Assembly (NCBI RefSeq): GCF_001315105.1
Contig: NZ_BAZR01000015.1
Span: forward strand, 48,327 to 112,326
Direction of reading: 5' to 3'
Length of the DNA stretch: 64,000 nt
DNA from: Paenibacillus sp. JCM 10914
GTDB taxonomy: Bacteria; Bacillota; Bacilli; Paenibacillales; Paenibacillaceae
How positions within the stretch are numbered: position 1 is the stretch's first letter; each line of letters opens with the position of its first letter. Below are positions 1 to 7,956 of this stretch, in pieces. The notes below the pieces were generated by a model that was not told where the DNA came from, ran no database searches, and saw only the letters and a list, made by a program, of their open reading frames with translations. A program made the translations under genes and the position numbers.

Positions 1-18
1 ACCCCAAAATGAGGTTGC

Positions 19-48
19 TACAATTTTAAGTATATAACCATCGGAATA
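19..48 (+). promoter_or_regulatory. Partial promoter and sulfur-type operator
   Basis: A -10 like box TACAAT lies at 19-24; a -35 at normal spacing would fall before the window start. It is followed at 35-48 by TAACCATCGGAATA, which is identical over 14 bases to the element downstream of the promoter at 5309-5337. The position just after the -10 box suits a repressor site controlling the flavin enzyme gene that starts at 75. Function as an operator is inferred from recurrence next to other sulfur genes. Confidence 0.45.
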
Positions 49-74
49 CAAGGCTTACAAAGGGAGGGACGAAT

Positions 75-1285
75 TTGAATCCATACGATGCCGCAGATCC
101 ATTCATACGTAATGAACGCGAAGCGACGATCGCTGCCCGGGCCGACAGGCTCGGGGCCATATTTGCGGAAAGAGCTCCTAAGCATGATTTGGAGGGGTCG
201 TTTCCGTACGAGAATTTTGAAGATTTAAAGGAATCCGGCTATCTGAAGTTAACGGTCCCTCAATTCCATGGGGGAGAAGAGGCCTCAGTATACGAGATGG
301 TACTGTCTCAGGAAAGACTTGCGCGAGGGGATGGCTCGACAGCGCTCGCTGTCGGTTGGCATATCGGACAAATCCTGCAGCTTCGTACTTCGGGAGCTTG
401 GCCAACGCCATTATTTGAGAGACTGTGCAAGGACGTCGTCGCAGAGGGCATCGTCATTAATGAACTTGCGAGTGAGCCCGCAACCGGAAGTCCCAGCCGG
501 GGCGTCGTCCGGAGACGACGGCGGTCCGAGCAGAAGGGGGCTGGAGGATAACGGGCCGCAAGACCTTTAGTACATTAAGTCCGATTCTGAAGCAGTTCGT
601 GGTGACGGCAGGTATTGCAGACAGTGAGAAGGTAGGGGCCTTTCTGGTCCATAGCGGACCAGGCGTGAAGGTGGAAGAGACCTGGAATACGATGGGGATG
701 CGAGCGACCGGGAGCCACGATGTCATTTTGGATGACGTGTTTGTGCCGGATGACGAAGTCATTCGTGGTGTGGATGATGAGAAACCGATGAATCCCGTAC
801 CGACGGAAGGTATATTGCTTCATATCCCGGCATGTTATATGGGGATAGCTTATGCTGCCCGGCATTATGCGATTGATTTTGCGAGACACCATCAACCGAA
901 TTCATTGCAGGTTCCGATTGCAGAACTGCCCAATATTAAACGCCAGATCGCAGAGATAGAAGTCGACCTGATTACCGCGCGCAGTTACTTGTACCAAGTA
1001 GCGGACCGCTGGGACCAAGCGCCGGAACAGCGTTCTCTGCTGAAACCGGAATTGGGCCTGGCCAAATATATCGTAACCAATGCAGCCCTTCGTATCGTTG
1101 ATCGGGCAATGCGCATCGTGGGTGGCCTCAGTCTCTCACGCGCGCTTCCACTGGAGCGAATGTACCGGGATGTCCGTGCAGGGCTGCATAACCCGCCAAT
1201 GGATGATATCGTCCTGATGAATCTGGCCGACCGTGCCATACGAGAATCGGAGGAGACCAGAACGAGCCTTGGGAATCAACACTAA
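75..1285 (+). pseudogene. Acyl-CoA dehydrogenase-like flavin monooxygenase (SfnB/DszC type), frameshifted
   Basis: The two halves, 75-about 500 and about 500-1285, lie in different frames but read as one protein of about 403 residues, the usual length for the acyl-CoA dehydrogenase-like family that includes SfnB and DszC (FMN/FAD-dependent oxidation of organosulfur compounds). The first part has the N-terminal helical region (ending near VINELASEPATGS); the second has the middle beta domain and the C-terminal helices (RIVGGLSLSRALPLERMYRDVRAG). Start is TTG at 75 with AGGGAGGG at 61-68. The frame changes at a GGGG run at 499-502; one more base there restores a continuous reading GRRPETTAVRAEGGW. 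A sulfur role is inferred from the neighbours and the upstream operator; a true acyl-CoA dehydrogenase is possible. The frameshift may be a sequence error. Confidence 0.75.
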
Positions 1286-1290
1286 CGAAT

Positions 1291-1322
1291 AACCGCCGGA
1301 TGATTTCATCCAGCGGTTATTT
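1291..1322 (+). terminator. Intrinsic terminator
   Basis: AACCGC pairs with GCGGTT and inside it GGATGA pairs with TCATCC, followed by ATTT. It closes the flavin enzyme gene. The T-tract is short, so it may be weak. Confidence 0.6.
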
Positions 1323-1418
1323 CGTATTGAGATACAGGTCGATATCCGGTCCGGTTAGCTTCCTTGCGAAACGGGTATTAATTGGAATTGAGGCTTGATT
1401 CCGAAGGGAGACGAAGCG

Positions 1419-2087
1419 ATGGATTCGGTACTATTTTTGATTTTGGCTGCTGTGTATATGATATTGTTCGCATATGGATTCATTCTGATGAAGCTGGATT
1501 CCAGGCCGGGACTGCGTTACTTGCTCCTGTTCGTGACTGCCGGATTGGTGTGGGATAACGCCATCATAGGTGCAGGTATATTCATTGGAGAAGGACCGCT
1601 GCTGGAGCAGTTAAATGTAACCAGATACTGGATACATGCAGTAGCAACGCCGCTGCTGGCTATCGTATCCTATGATTTAATCCGTCAAGCCGGCAGTCCA
1701 TGGGCAAGGAAGAAAGCTGCGGCAGTGGGAGCCTGGCTGTTCACGGCCGCGCTGATCGTGGTAGAGCTGATAACGGAAACATTGCCGCTTGTAGTCGAGC
1801 CATCCTTGGAATATGGAGCGCTGCGTTATGTACCTGTGGAAGCTTCCGGTCCGCCGTTGATGGTCATTGTCATTCTGGTACCGCTGCTTGCAGCCGGTAT
1901 AACGGCCTGGCGGAGAAATAAATCACCCTTGCTGCTGATCGGCACCATACTCATGGCACTGGGAAGCGCTTTTCCAATCCCCATAGAAAGCTCCGCGGTT
2001 ACGAACGTATTTGAACTGCTATTGTTAGTATCGTTGTGGCTGACCATCCGTAAACTGACATTTTCTCGCACGGTATCTTTACCCTAA
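1419..2087 (+). CDS. Multipass membrane protein of unknown function
   Basis: 222 residues from ATG at 1419, chosen because GAAGGGAG at 1403-1410 sits 8 bases upstream. The protein is very hydrophobic, with about seven predicted membrane segments (for example VLFLILAAVYMILFAYGFI at the N-terminus and LLLIGTILMALGSAFPI near the end) and short basic loops such as WARKKAA and WRRNKS. I do not recognise the family. It stands alone between two sulfur-related genes, with a terminator before it and the metY-type leader after it. No catalytic motif is visible. Confidence 0.7.
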   Translation: MDSVLFLILAAVYMILFAYGFILMKLDSRPGLRYLLLFVTAGLVWDNAIIGAGIFIGEGPLLEQLNVTRYWIHAVATPLLAIVSYDLIRQAGSPWARKKAAAVGAWLFTAALIVVELITETLPLVVEPSLEYGALRYVPVEASGPPLMVIVILVPLLAAGITAWRRNKSPLLLIGTILMALGSAFPIPIESSAVTNVFELLLLVSLWLTIRKLTFSRTVSLP

Positions 2088-2116
2088 TAGGTTAAACCAA
2101 GAGTCGCGTTCACGCA

Positions 2117-2181
2117 TTGACATAACCCAATGATGGACGTACAATAAGACTACTAAATCAGTGGGTTTAATTGGATATAAC
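2117..2181 (+). promoter_or_regulatory. Promoter and operator-like site of the sulfhydrylase gene
   Basis: TTGACA at 2117-2122, a 17-base spacer and TACAAT at 2140-2145 make a near-consensus sigma-A promoter; transcription would start near 2152. TTTAATTGGATATAAC at 2166-2181 resembles the ATCGGAATA-type element found after the promoters at 5309 and 45858, but it is the most divergent copy. Confidence 0.65.
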
Positions 2182-2197
2182 GTATATGCGAAGTTGA

Positions 2198-2257
2198 CCA
2201 GATACACTGGAGACTGAAGGCGTTCCTAGCAGAACGATTCCTTCAGTCTCCTTTTTT
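2198..2257 (+). terminator. Sulfur-gene leader: small hairpin fused to an intrinsic terminator
   Basis: CCAG (2198-2201) and CTGG (2207-2210) form a small hairpin. The last two bases of it begin the 5' arm GGAGACTGAAGG (2209-2220), which pairs perfectly with CCTTCAGTCTCC (2240-2251); an inner CGTTC/GAACG extends the stem. TTTTTT follows at 2252-2257. The terminator lies between the promoter and the sulfhydrylase start, so it must be read through for expression. Same layout as the leaders at 5131-5187, 5380-5434, 45928-45973 and 47993-48045. Confidence 0.75.
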
Positions 2258-2289
2258 ATTTGTTACAACAGGCAAAGGAGCTGAGCGCA

Positions 2290-3618
2290 TTGACAGAGGA
2301 GCAGGATCGTGTGAAGAGATGGAGATTCGATACATTACAGGTACATGCAGGACAACAAGCAGACCCGGTCACAGGTGCAAGGGCGGTGCCGATCTATCAA
2401 AGCTCTTCGTTTGTATTTAAGAATACGGAGCACGCTAAGGCGGTGCTGAATTTTGAAGAGCCAGGCAATACGTACACACGAATCAGTAATCCAACGAATG
2501 AAGTGCTGGAACTGCGAATCGCTGCGCTTGAAGGTGGTACAGGTGCTCTAGCCGTTGCTTCGGGCTCCACCGCAGTAACCTATTCCATCTTCAACATCGC
2601 GGGTGCGGGAGATGAGATTGTTGCAGCCAATACACTGTATGGTGGTACGTATAACCTGCTCGCAGTTACGCTGCCGAAGCTTGGCATTATCACGTCGTTT
2701 GTTAATCCGGATGATCCTCAACATTTTGAAGAGGCCATCAATGATCGCACGAAGGCCGTGTTCATCGAGTCCATCGGTAATCCTGGACTGAATGTGCCCG
2801 ATATTCAGCGTATTGCGGATATCGCACATGAACACGGGATTCCTCTGATCGTGGATAACACTTTCGGTACACCGTATTTGATTAGACCCTTCGAGCACGG
2901 AGCAGATATCGTTATCCATTCTGCAACCAAATACATTGGAGGCCATGGCACGACCATCGGCGGATTAATCGTGGATGGAGGAACGTTTGATTGGGACAGC
3001 GGTAAGTTTCCGGGATTAACCGAGCCGGATCCCAGTTATAACGGTATTCGTTATGTAGAGAAATTCGGAGATACCGCTTATATTACGAAGCTGCGCGTTC
3101 AATTTCTGCGAGACATCGGAGCGGCAATTAGCCCGTTCAACTCCTTCCTGCTGCTGCAGGGTCTAGAGACCTTGTCCCTTCGACTGGAGAAACATCTGGC
3201 TAATACCGTTCGTATCGTACACTATCTTAATGACCATCCTGACGTCGCTTGGGTCAATTACCCGGCGCTTGCTGCAAGTCCTTATTATTCTCTTGCCCAG
3301 CGATACTTTCCCAAAGGCGCCGGCTCCATCTTCACTTTCGGGTTGAAAGGAGGATTCGAGGCGGCCAACCATTTTATCGATAACTTGGAGCTATTTTCAC
3401 ATTTGGCCAACGTAGCCGATGCAAAATCGTTGGTGATTCATCCTGCCAGCACAACCCACGCTCAGCTCTCACCGGAACAGCAGCTTGCCGGGGGGATTAC
3501 CCCGGATTTGATCCGTCTATCGATCGGCATTGAGGATCCGCTCGATCTGATCGAGGATCTGGAGCAAGCGTTGTTGAAGGCTAGAAGTTCAATGAATAAC
3601 ACAGCGAGCGCGCTGTAA
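2290..3618 (+). CDS. metY: O-acetylhomoserine (thiol)-lyase / homocysteine synthase
   Basis: 442 residues, the normal length for the Cys/Met-metabolism PLP enzymes of the MetY type, which make homocysteine from O-acetylhomoserine and sulfide. The PLP lysine is K214 in HSATKYIGGHGTTIGG, and RISNPTNEVLE and ESIGNPGLNVPD are family hallmarks. Start TTG at 2290 is chosen for AAAGGAG at 2274-2280; an upstream in-frame TTG at 2260 lies in the terminator tail. It is behind a leader terminator shared with the monooxygenase and sulfonate genes, which fits use of sulfide or methanethiol released by them. The related cystathionine gamma-synthase is less likely given the long MetY-type insert around LIVDGGTFDWDSGKFP. 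Confidence 0.92.
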   Translation: MTEEQDRVKRWRFDTLQVHAGQQADPVTGARAVPIYQSSSFVFKNTEHAKAVLNFEEPGNTYTRISNPTNEVLELRIAALEGGTGALAVASGSTAVTYSIFNIAGAGDEIVAANTLYGGTYNLLAVTLPKLGIITSFVNPDDPQHFEEAINDRTKAVFIESIGNPGLNVPDIQRIADIAHEHGIPLIVDNTFGTPYLIRPFEHGADIVIHSATKYIGGHGTTIGGLIVDGGTFDWDSGKFPGLTEPDPSYNGIRYVEKFGDTAYITKLRVQFLRDIGAAISPFNSFLLLQGLETLSLRLEKHLANTVRIVHYLNDHPDVAWVNYPALAASPYYSLAQRYFPKGAGSIFTFGLKGGFEAANHFIDNLELFSHLANVADAKSLVIHPASTTHAQLSPEQQLAGGITPDLIRLSIGIEDPLDLIEDLEQALLKARSSMNNTASAL

Positions 3619-3629
3619 AGCTGCCCTAT

Positions 3630-3721
3630 AGGAGGCCAACCCGCAAGACGGGCTGGCTTCCTTTTCTAACACATAACGAAAAACCGCGAGTGATGTCCTA
3701 TCTGACAACATACTGCGGTTT
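3630..3721. terminator. Terminators between convergent genes
   Basis: Two hairpins lie between the sulfhydrylase and the monooxygenase. The first (about 3632-3666) pairs GGAGGCCAACCCG with CGGGCTGGCTTCC, with some G-U pairs, followed by TTTTC. The second (3681-3721) pairs AAACCGC with GCGGTTT and could serve the minus-strand gene. Confidence 0.65.
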
Positions 3722-3759
3722 CTTAATTTTGGTCGCTTATTCATCAACGCGGAAGCGAA

Positions 3760-5106
3760 TTATAAAACAGCTTGTTCTGTTGCAGTGAAGCGATTAGGAG
3801 GGACACTTAGGCCGATATGTTCGCGCAGCGTGCTTCCCGTGTAATCCAGCCTGAATAATCCCCGCTCTTGCAGGATCGGCACGACGCTGTCCACGAAATC
3901 CTCCAATCCTCCAGGCAATCCCGGAGCCATGAGCATGAAGCCGTCAGTTGCCCCCCCATTGAACCATAACTCTAACGTATCGGCAATCTTCTCCGGCGTG
4001 CCTACGAGATGGTCACCGCTGAAGGAGCCGATAATGAGCGAATAGATTTCCCGCAGCGTGGGATTCTCTCTTGCAATGACGGGCTGATGCTTGGGATAGT
4101 CCGGATTCTTCGCTTGCAGCACATCGAGACCGGCCTCTCTGGCTGTAGTTTGGGGAGTGTATCCGCTGAAATCCACCTCTTTGAAATAATCCGCCAAGAA
4201 GCCGAGGATGGTCTCATCGGTCAACAGCTCCTCGAACTGCCTGCGTTTTTGCTTAGCGTCGTCCTCCGTTATTCCGATAATCGGTGATATACCAAGAATA
4301 ATATGGACCTCATCCGGATTTCTGCCGGAATCGGCAACTCTTCGTTTGAAGGACTGATAGTATTCCCGTGCATCCTCGAAGTTGAATTTGATTGCGAATA
4401 TTACTTCACCCACTTGTGCGGCAAATTGTTGCCCAGCGCTGGAATTTCCGGCTTGAACCAGCACCGGCTGCCCTTGAGGAGAGCGAGCGATGTTTAGCGG
4501 GCCCTCAACCGAGAAAAATTCACCCTGATGGCTGATACGATGCAGTTTCGTAGGGTCGAAGAAGCGGCCGGATGTCTTGTCGAAGATAAAGGCGTCATCC
4601 TCCCATGAATCCCATAAACCACGGACGACCTCCACAAATTCGGTGGCTCTGAGATAGCGGTGTTCTAACTCATAATGTTCCGCCGCACCGAAATTCCTTG
4701 CGGTATTGCCGGATAAATCACGGGTCGTGACGATATTCCAGCCGACCCGGCCCTTGCTGATCTGATCGACTGACATCAGTTGACGGGCAAGATTAAAGGG
4801 CTCCACGTAAGAGGTCGAGGCTGTAGCCACCAGTCCGATCCGCGAGGTTGCTCCAGCAAGTGCAGAGATGAGCGTGATCGGCTCGAAGCGGTTCAGAATA
4901 TTGGGGTGCGATTCCTCGTTGATGGCCAGGCTGTCGGCTAAGAATACCATGTCAAATTTACCGCGTTCTGCGGTCTGGGCAAGCTGCCGGTAATAGTCAA
5001 TGTCAATGCTGGCGCCGGGATAAGCGTCAGCGAGCTTCCAGGAAGAGGCATGCATACCGGTGCCGACAAGATAAGCTGACAATTTCATTTCTCTTGCTCG
5101 AGTCAT
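3760..5106 (-). CDS. FMN-dependent luciferase-like monooxygenase, NtaA/SnaA/DszA family
   Basis: 448 residues, typical for the NtaA/SnaA/DszA branch of flavin-dependent monooxygenases (nitrilotriacetate, pristinamycin IIA, dibenzothiophene sulfone). Hallmarks seen: KFDMVFLADSL near residue 55, EPITLISALAGATSRIGLVATASTS, the RVGWNIVTT segment, and the C-terminal GGATDGFMLM. Such enzymes take FMNH2 from a separate reductase and cleave C-S or C-N bonds. Start ATG at 5106 has AAGGAG 7 bases upstream. It is divergent from the hydrolase/ABC operon; both have the same promoter-operator-hairpin-terminator leader, so a role in desulfurisation is a reasonable inference. The substrate is unknown. No FMN reductase gene is adjacent. 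Confidence 0.88.
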   Translation of the reverse strand: MTRAREMKLSAYLVGTGMHASSWKLADAYPGASIDIDYYRQLAQTAERGKFDMVFLADSLAINEESHPNILNRFEPITLISALAGATSRIGLVATASTSYVEPFNLARQLMSVDQISKGRVGWNIVTTRDLSGNTARNFGAAEHYELEHRYLRATEFVEVVRGLWDSWEDDAFIFDKTSGRFFDPTKLHRISHQGEFFSVEGPLNIARSPQGQPVLVQAGNSSAGQQFAAQVGEVIFAIKFNFEDAREYYQSFKRRVADSGRNPDEVHIILGISPIIGITEDDAKQKRRQFEELLTDETILGFLADYFKEVDFSGYTPQTTAREAGLDVLQAKNPDYPKHQPVIARENPTLREIYSLIIGSFSGDHLVGTPEKIADTLELWFNGGATDGFMLMAPGLPGGLEDFVDSVVPILQERGLFRLDYTGSTLREHIGLSVPPNRFTATEQAVL

Positions 5107-5130
5107 GATATCACTCCTTCATTCAATCTA

Positions 5131-5187
5131 AAAAAGAAAGACACCTCCCCTTCGTAAGACGAAGAGAAGATGTCTCCAGTTGACTGG
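5131..5187 (-). terminator. Sulfur-gene leader: hairpin plus terminator (minus strand)
   Basis: On the minus strand CCAGTCAACTGG (5187-5176) forms the small hairpin and its final GG starts a long stem: GGAGACATCTTCTCTTCG pairs, with several G-U pairs, over 18 continuous positions with CGAAGGGGAGGTGTCTTT around a TCTTA loop. A T-rich tract follows. It lies between promoter and monooxygenase start. Confidence 0.75.
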
Positions 5188-5203
5188 TAGATCATAGTTA
5201 TAT

Positions 5204-5269
5204 ATTCTGATCGGAATTATAAATGATTCAGCTTATCTGAATGTTAATCAGGGATTACATCATTGTCAA
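5204..5269 (-). promoter_or_regulatory. Promoter and operator-like dyad of the monooxygenase gene
   Basis: On the minus strand TTGACA (5269-5264), a 17-base spacer and TAACAT (5246-5241). Downstream, ATTCCGATCAGAAT (5217-5204) is a dyad with ATTC/GAAT arms matching ATTCCAATCGAAT at 45894-45906 near the sulfonate operon. Its position, overlapping the early transcribed region, fits a repressor; a CymR-like (Rrf2) cysteine regulator is a guess. Confidence 0.6.
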
Positions 5270-5308
5270 CCCGTAAATTTAGACACTGGAGACGTTTTAA
5301 ATACCATA

Positions 5309-5370
5309 TTGACGAAGCGTACAAACTGCGTTACGATATCACACAATACCAATTGTAACCATCGGAATAA
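5309..5370 (+). promoter_or_regulatory. Promoter and operator-like site of the hydrolase/ABC operon
   Basis: TTGACG at 5309-5314, 17-base spacer, TACGAT at 5332-5337. TAACCATCGGAATAA at 5356-5370 repeats the element at 35-48 and is related to the dyads at 5204-5217 and 45894-45906. Confidence 0.6.
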
Positions 5371-5379
5371 TGCCATTTA

Positions 5380-5434
5380 CCAGTCAACTGGAGATGTCTG
5401 CTGCTGATTAGAGTCAGCGCGGCATCTCCTTTTT
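5380..5434 (+). terminator. Sulfur-gene leader: hairpin plus terminator (plus strand)
   Basis: CCAGT (5380-5384) and ACTGG (5387-5391) make the small hairpin. GGAGATG (5390-5396) pairs with CATCTCC (5423-5429), with an inner GCTGA/TCAGC stem, followed by TTTTT at 5430-5434. It precedes the hydrolase start by about 50 bases, so the operon must read through it. Confidence 0.75.
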
Positions 5435-5485
5435 GCTTTCTCAATCGACGGTTATCTTATTTTCAGTCAGAAAGGTGTAATCTTC

Positions 5486-7207
5486 ATGTCCATTCATGCT
5501 TCGATTCGGATTGAACGAGGGGTGGCAGTCCCCATGCGGGATGGTGTGCGCCTCCATGCGGATATTTATCGCCCGAATGACGATTTGCCCTATCCTGTAT
5601 TGTTACTGAGAACTCCCTACAACAAGGAAGATGCACAAACGATGAATTACGCGCATCCCAGCTGGTATGCTCGGCACGGGTATGTGGTAGTCATACAGGA
5701 CACTAGAGGAAGGTGGTCCTCGGAAGGAGATTTTCACCCCTACCTGCATGAGGAGGAAGATGGTTATGACACCATTGAATGGGCGGCATCGCTCCCGCAA
5801 GTTATTCCGCGAGTAGGGCTGTACGGCTTCTCCTATGCGGGTGCCGTTCAGTGGCTTGCAGCATTGAGCCGGCCGCCGCATTTATCCTGCATCGCTCCCG
5901 GGATGATCGGCTCGGATTCTTATCAGGGCAAGGCGTACAGGAACGGAGCGCTAAACCTTGCTCTCCAGCAATCCTGGATTTTGTTCGCAGCACAGGATAC
6001 TGCACTTCGCCAAGGCAGAAGTGATTGGGTGCAGGAGCTGTCTGCGTTGTATGCGGATGTCCATGCTTATTACAAACGCTTGCCGCTGTCTGATCCACCA
6101 GAATCGGTTAAGAAGCTGGCTCCCTACTATTTGGATTGGCTTCAGCATCGGAGCCGGGACGATTACTGGCATTCCACATCTCTAAGGGAACGATATGAGT
6201 TGGTAGAAGTGCCTGCTCTACATATCGGCGGGTGGTATGACATTTTTATCGACGGAACGATCGAGAATTTCACGGAGATACGGAGACGGGGAGCGACACA
6301 GAAGGCAAGGGAGCACCAATATTTATTCATTGAGCCGTGGTTTCACATGCCTTGGTCAAGATACGTCGGTGAATTGGATTTTGGTCCTGAGGCGGCCAAC
6401 CGGATCGATGAGCTGCAGCTCGCATGGTTTGATCGCTGGCTTAAGGGGGTTGAGCCCAGCGTCGAGCTCGCGCCGGTCACTTACTTCCGGATGGGCACCA
6501 ATACTTGGCACGAAGAGCAGCAATGGCCACCGGCTGGAACCGTGAATACCGCCTATTATCTGCATAGTACCTCCAAGGCTAATTCGATCAACGGAGACGG
6601 CACGCTAGACATACTTCCTCCAGCAGAAGAATATGCGGACACCTACGTGTACCATCCATCAATTGCGGTACCGGCACTGGGAGGCCGATCCGGTGCGGTA
6701 CCGGATTTGACACCGATGGGTCCGCGCAACCAGATTTCGGTGGAAATTCGAAATGATGTGCTGGTGTATTCATCGGCACCGCTCGGTAACGATCTTGCGC
6801 TTGCGGGTGAAGCGAAAGTTGAACTGTATGCGTCCACTTCAGCCGAGGATACGGATTTCGTAGCGAAGCTGGTGGATGTGTATCCCGATGGACGTTCCTA
6901 CAATATTGCCGAAGGAATCTTACGGGCTAGCTTCCGCAATAGTCTGTCCGAGCCTGAGCCGGTCGTGCCGGGCGAGGTGATTCGATATGAGTTCTCCCTC
7001 GGACCCACATCCGCCGTATTCCGTCAGGGACATCGGATTCGGCTTCATGTCAGCAGCTCGTTGTTCCCTACCTTCGACCGTAACCCGAACCGATGGGTGA
7101 GTCCGGGCGAGGTAACAGAGGCTGATTTTGTGACGGCGACCCAGTGCATTTACCATGATGAGCGGTATCCTTCGAAGGTTTGGTTGCCGGTGATTCATGA
7201 AAGATAG
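5486..7207 (+). CDS. CocE/NonD family alpha/beta-hydrolase (X-Pro dipeptidyl-peptidase fold)
   Basis: 573 residues, the length of the CocE/NonD family (cocaine esterase, glutaryl-7-ACA acylase, alpha-amino acid ester hydrolase). The nucleophile is Ser116 in GFSYAG, close to its position in known family members; an N-terminal RDGVRLHADIYRP strand and a C-terminal jelly-roll domain (from about residue 340, with GHRIRLHVSSSLFPTFDRNPN) are present. No signal peptide is seen, so it should act in the cytoplasm on an imported ester or amide. It is the first gene of an operon with a dipeptide-type ABC transporter and a GNAT, behind the sulfur-type leader. A sulfur-containing acyl amino acid or peptide substrate is inferred only. 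Confidence 0.88.
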   Translation: MSIHASIRIERGVAVPMRDGVRLHADIYRPNDDLPYPVLLLRTPYNKEDAQTMNYAHPSWYARHGYVVVIQDTRGRWSSEGDFHPYLHEEEDGYDTIEWAASLPQVIPRVGLYGFSYAGAVQWLAALSRPPHLSCIAPGMIGSDSYQGKAYRNGALNLALQQSWILFAAQDTALRQGRSDWVQELSALYADVHAYYKRLPLSDPPESVKKLAPYYLDWLQHRSRDDYWHSTSLRERYELVEVPALHIGGWYDIFIDGTIENFTEIRRRGATQKAREHQYLFIEPWFHMPWSRYVGELDFGPEAANRIDELQLAWFDRWLKGVEPSVELAPVTYFRMGTNTWHEEQQWPPAGTVNTAYYLHSTSKANSINGDGTLDILPPAEEYADTYVYHPSIAVPALGGRSGAVPDLTPMGPRNQISVEIRNDVLVYSSAPLGNDLALAGEAKVELYASTSAEDTDFVAKLVDVYPDGRSYNIAEGILRASFRNSLSEPEPVVPGEVIRYEFSLGPTSAVFRQGHRIRLHVSSSLFPTFDRNPNRWVSPGEVTEADFVTATQCIYHDERYPSKVWLPVIHER

Positions 7208-7222
7208 AGGAGGTAAGTGGAT

Positions 7223-7933
7223 GTGTCTATCAATTACATATGGTTTGATCTCGGTTATACCCTTGTCTATCAGGATCGGGAACAGGTCTACGCCCGATAT
7301 TTGAAGGAACAAGGAATCGATGTGGCAAGGGAACGGATCGAAGAAGCTTACCATCTCGCGGATAAATACTTCATGCGGGAATATCCAGGGGTGCTTGCCA
7401 AGGAACGTGACACTTTTTTTGCTTGGTATCTCGGAGTGCTCAATCACTCATTGGGTCAGCATTTCCCTTTAACGGAGCAGTGCAACCGGATATTGGAAAT
7501 CCAGCAGGAGCTGGTTGGGGGGTGGCAGCCCTTCCCATTTACGCATGCGGTGCTGAAGAGTTTAAGAGAACGTTCCTATCGGGTGGGTCTGATTAGCAAT
7601 TGGGATCATACGGCAAGAGATGTGCTGGAGCGAAACGGGATACTGCCTCTGCTGGATCAGATCGTCATCTCGTCTGAAGTCGGGATCGAGAAGCCGGATC
7701 AGGCGATATTCCAGTTGGCGCTCGAACGTGCCGGGACGACCCCGGAAGAGTGTCTGTACGTCGGCGACAACTATTATGATGATGTGATCGGGAGTGAGCG
7801 TGCCGGCATGCAAAGCTGCTTGATTAATCGGTTCGGCAGCCTGGGCATCGAAGAACTGGAGTCCGTACATGTGATTTTATCCATACAAGAGCTTCCGCAA
7901 CTGTTATCGGCATCATCCAAAATTATCTCTTAA
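7223..7933 (+). CDS. HAD-superfamily hydrolase with altered motif I
   Basis: 236 residues. HAD motifs: I FDLGYTL near the N-terminus, II ISNWD, III EKPDQAIF, IV YVGDNYYDDVIGS. In motif I the second aspartate (the general acid/base of phosphatases) is replaced by Gly, a variant known in some subfamilies, so activity may differ from a standard phosphatase. GTG at 7223 is chosen because AGAGGAGG ends 9 bases before it; the GTG at 7217 is too close. It follows the hydrolase gene by 15 bases in the same operon. Substrate unknown. Confidence 0.82.
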   Translation: MSINYIWFDLGYTLVYQDREQVYARYLKEQGIDVARERIEEAYHLADKYFMREYPGVLAKERDTFFAWYLGVLNHSLGQHFPLTEQCNRILEIQQELVGGWQPFPFTHAVLKSLRERSYRVGLISNWDHTARDVLERNGILPLLDQIVISSEVGIEKPDQAIFQLALERAGTTPEECLYVGDNYYDDVIGSERAGMQSCLINRFGSLGIEELESVHVILSIQELPQLLSASSKIIS

Positions 7934-7956
7934 ATAAGAAAGGAAGGGTCATTACC

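Noticed and set aside
5276..5294. ACACTGGAGACG, similar to the 3' part of the sulfur leaders
   Set aside because: It lies upstream of both promoters, lacks the CCAGT partner and a terminator; probably chance or a relic.
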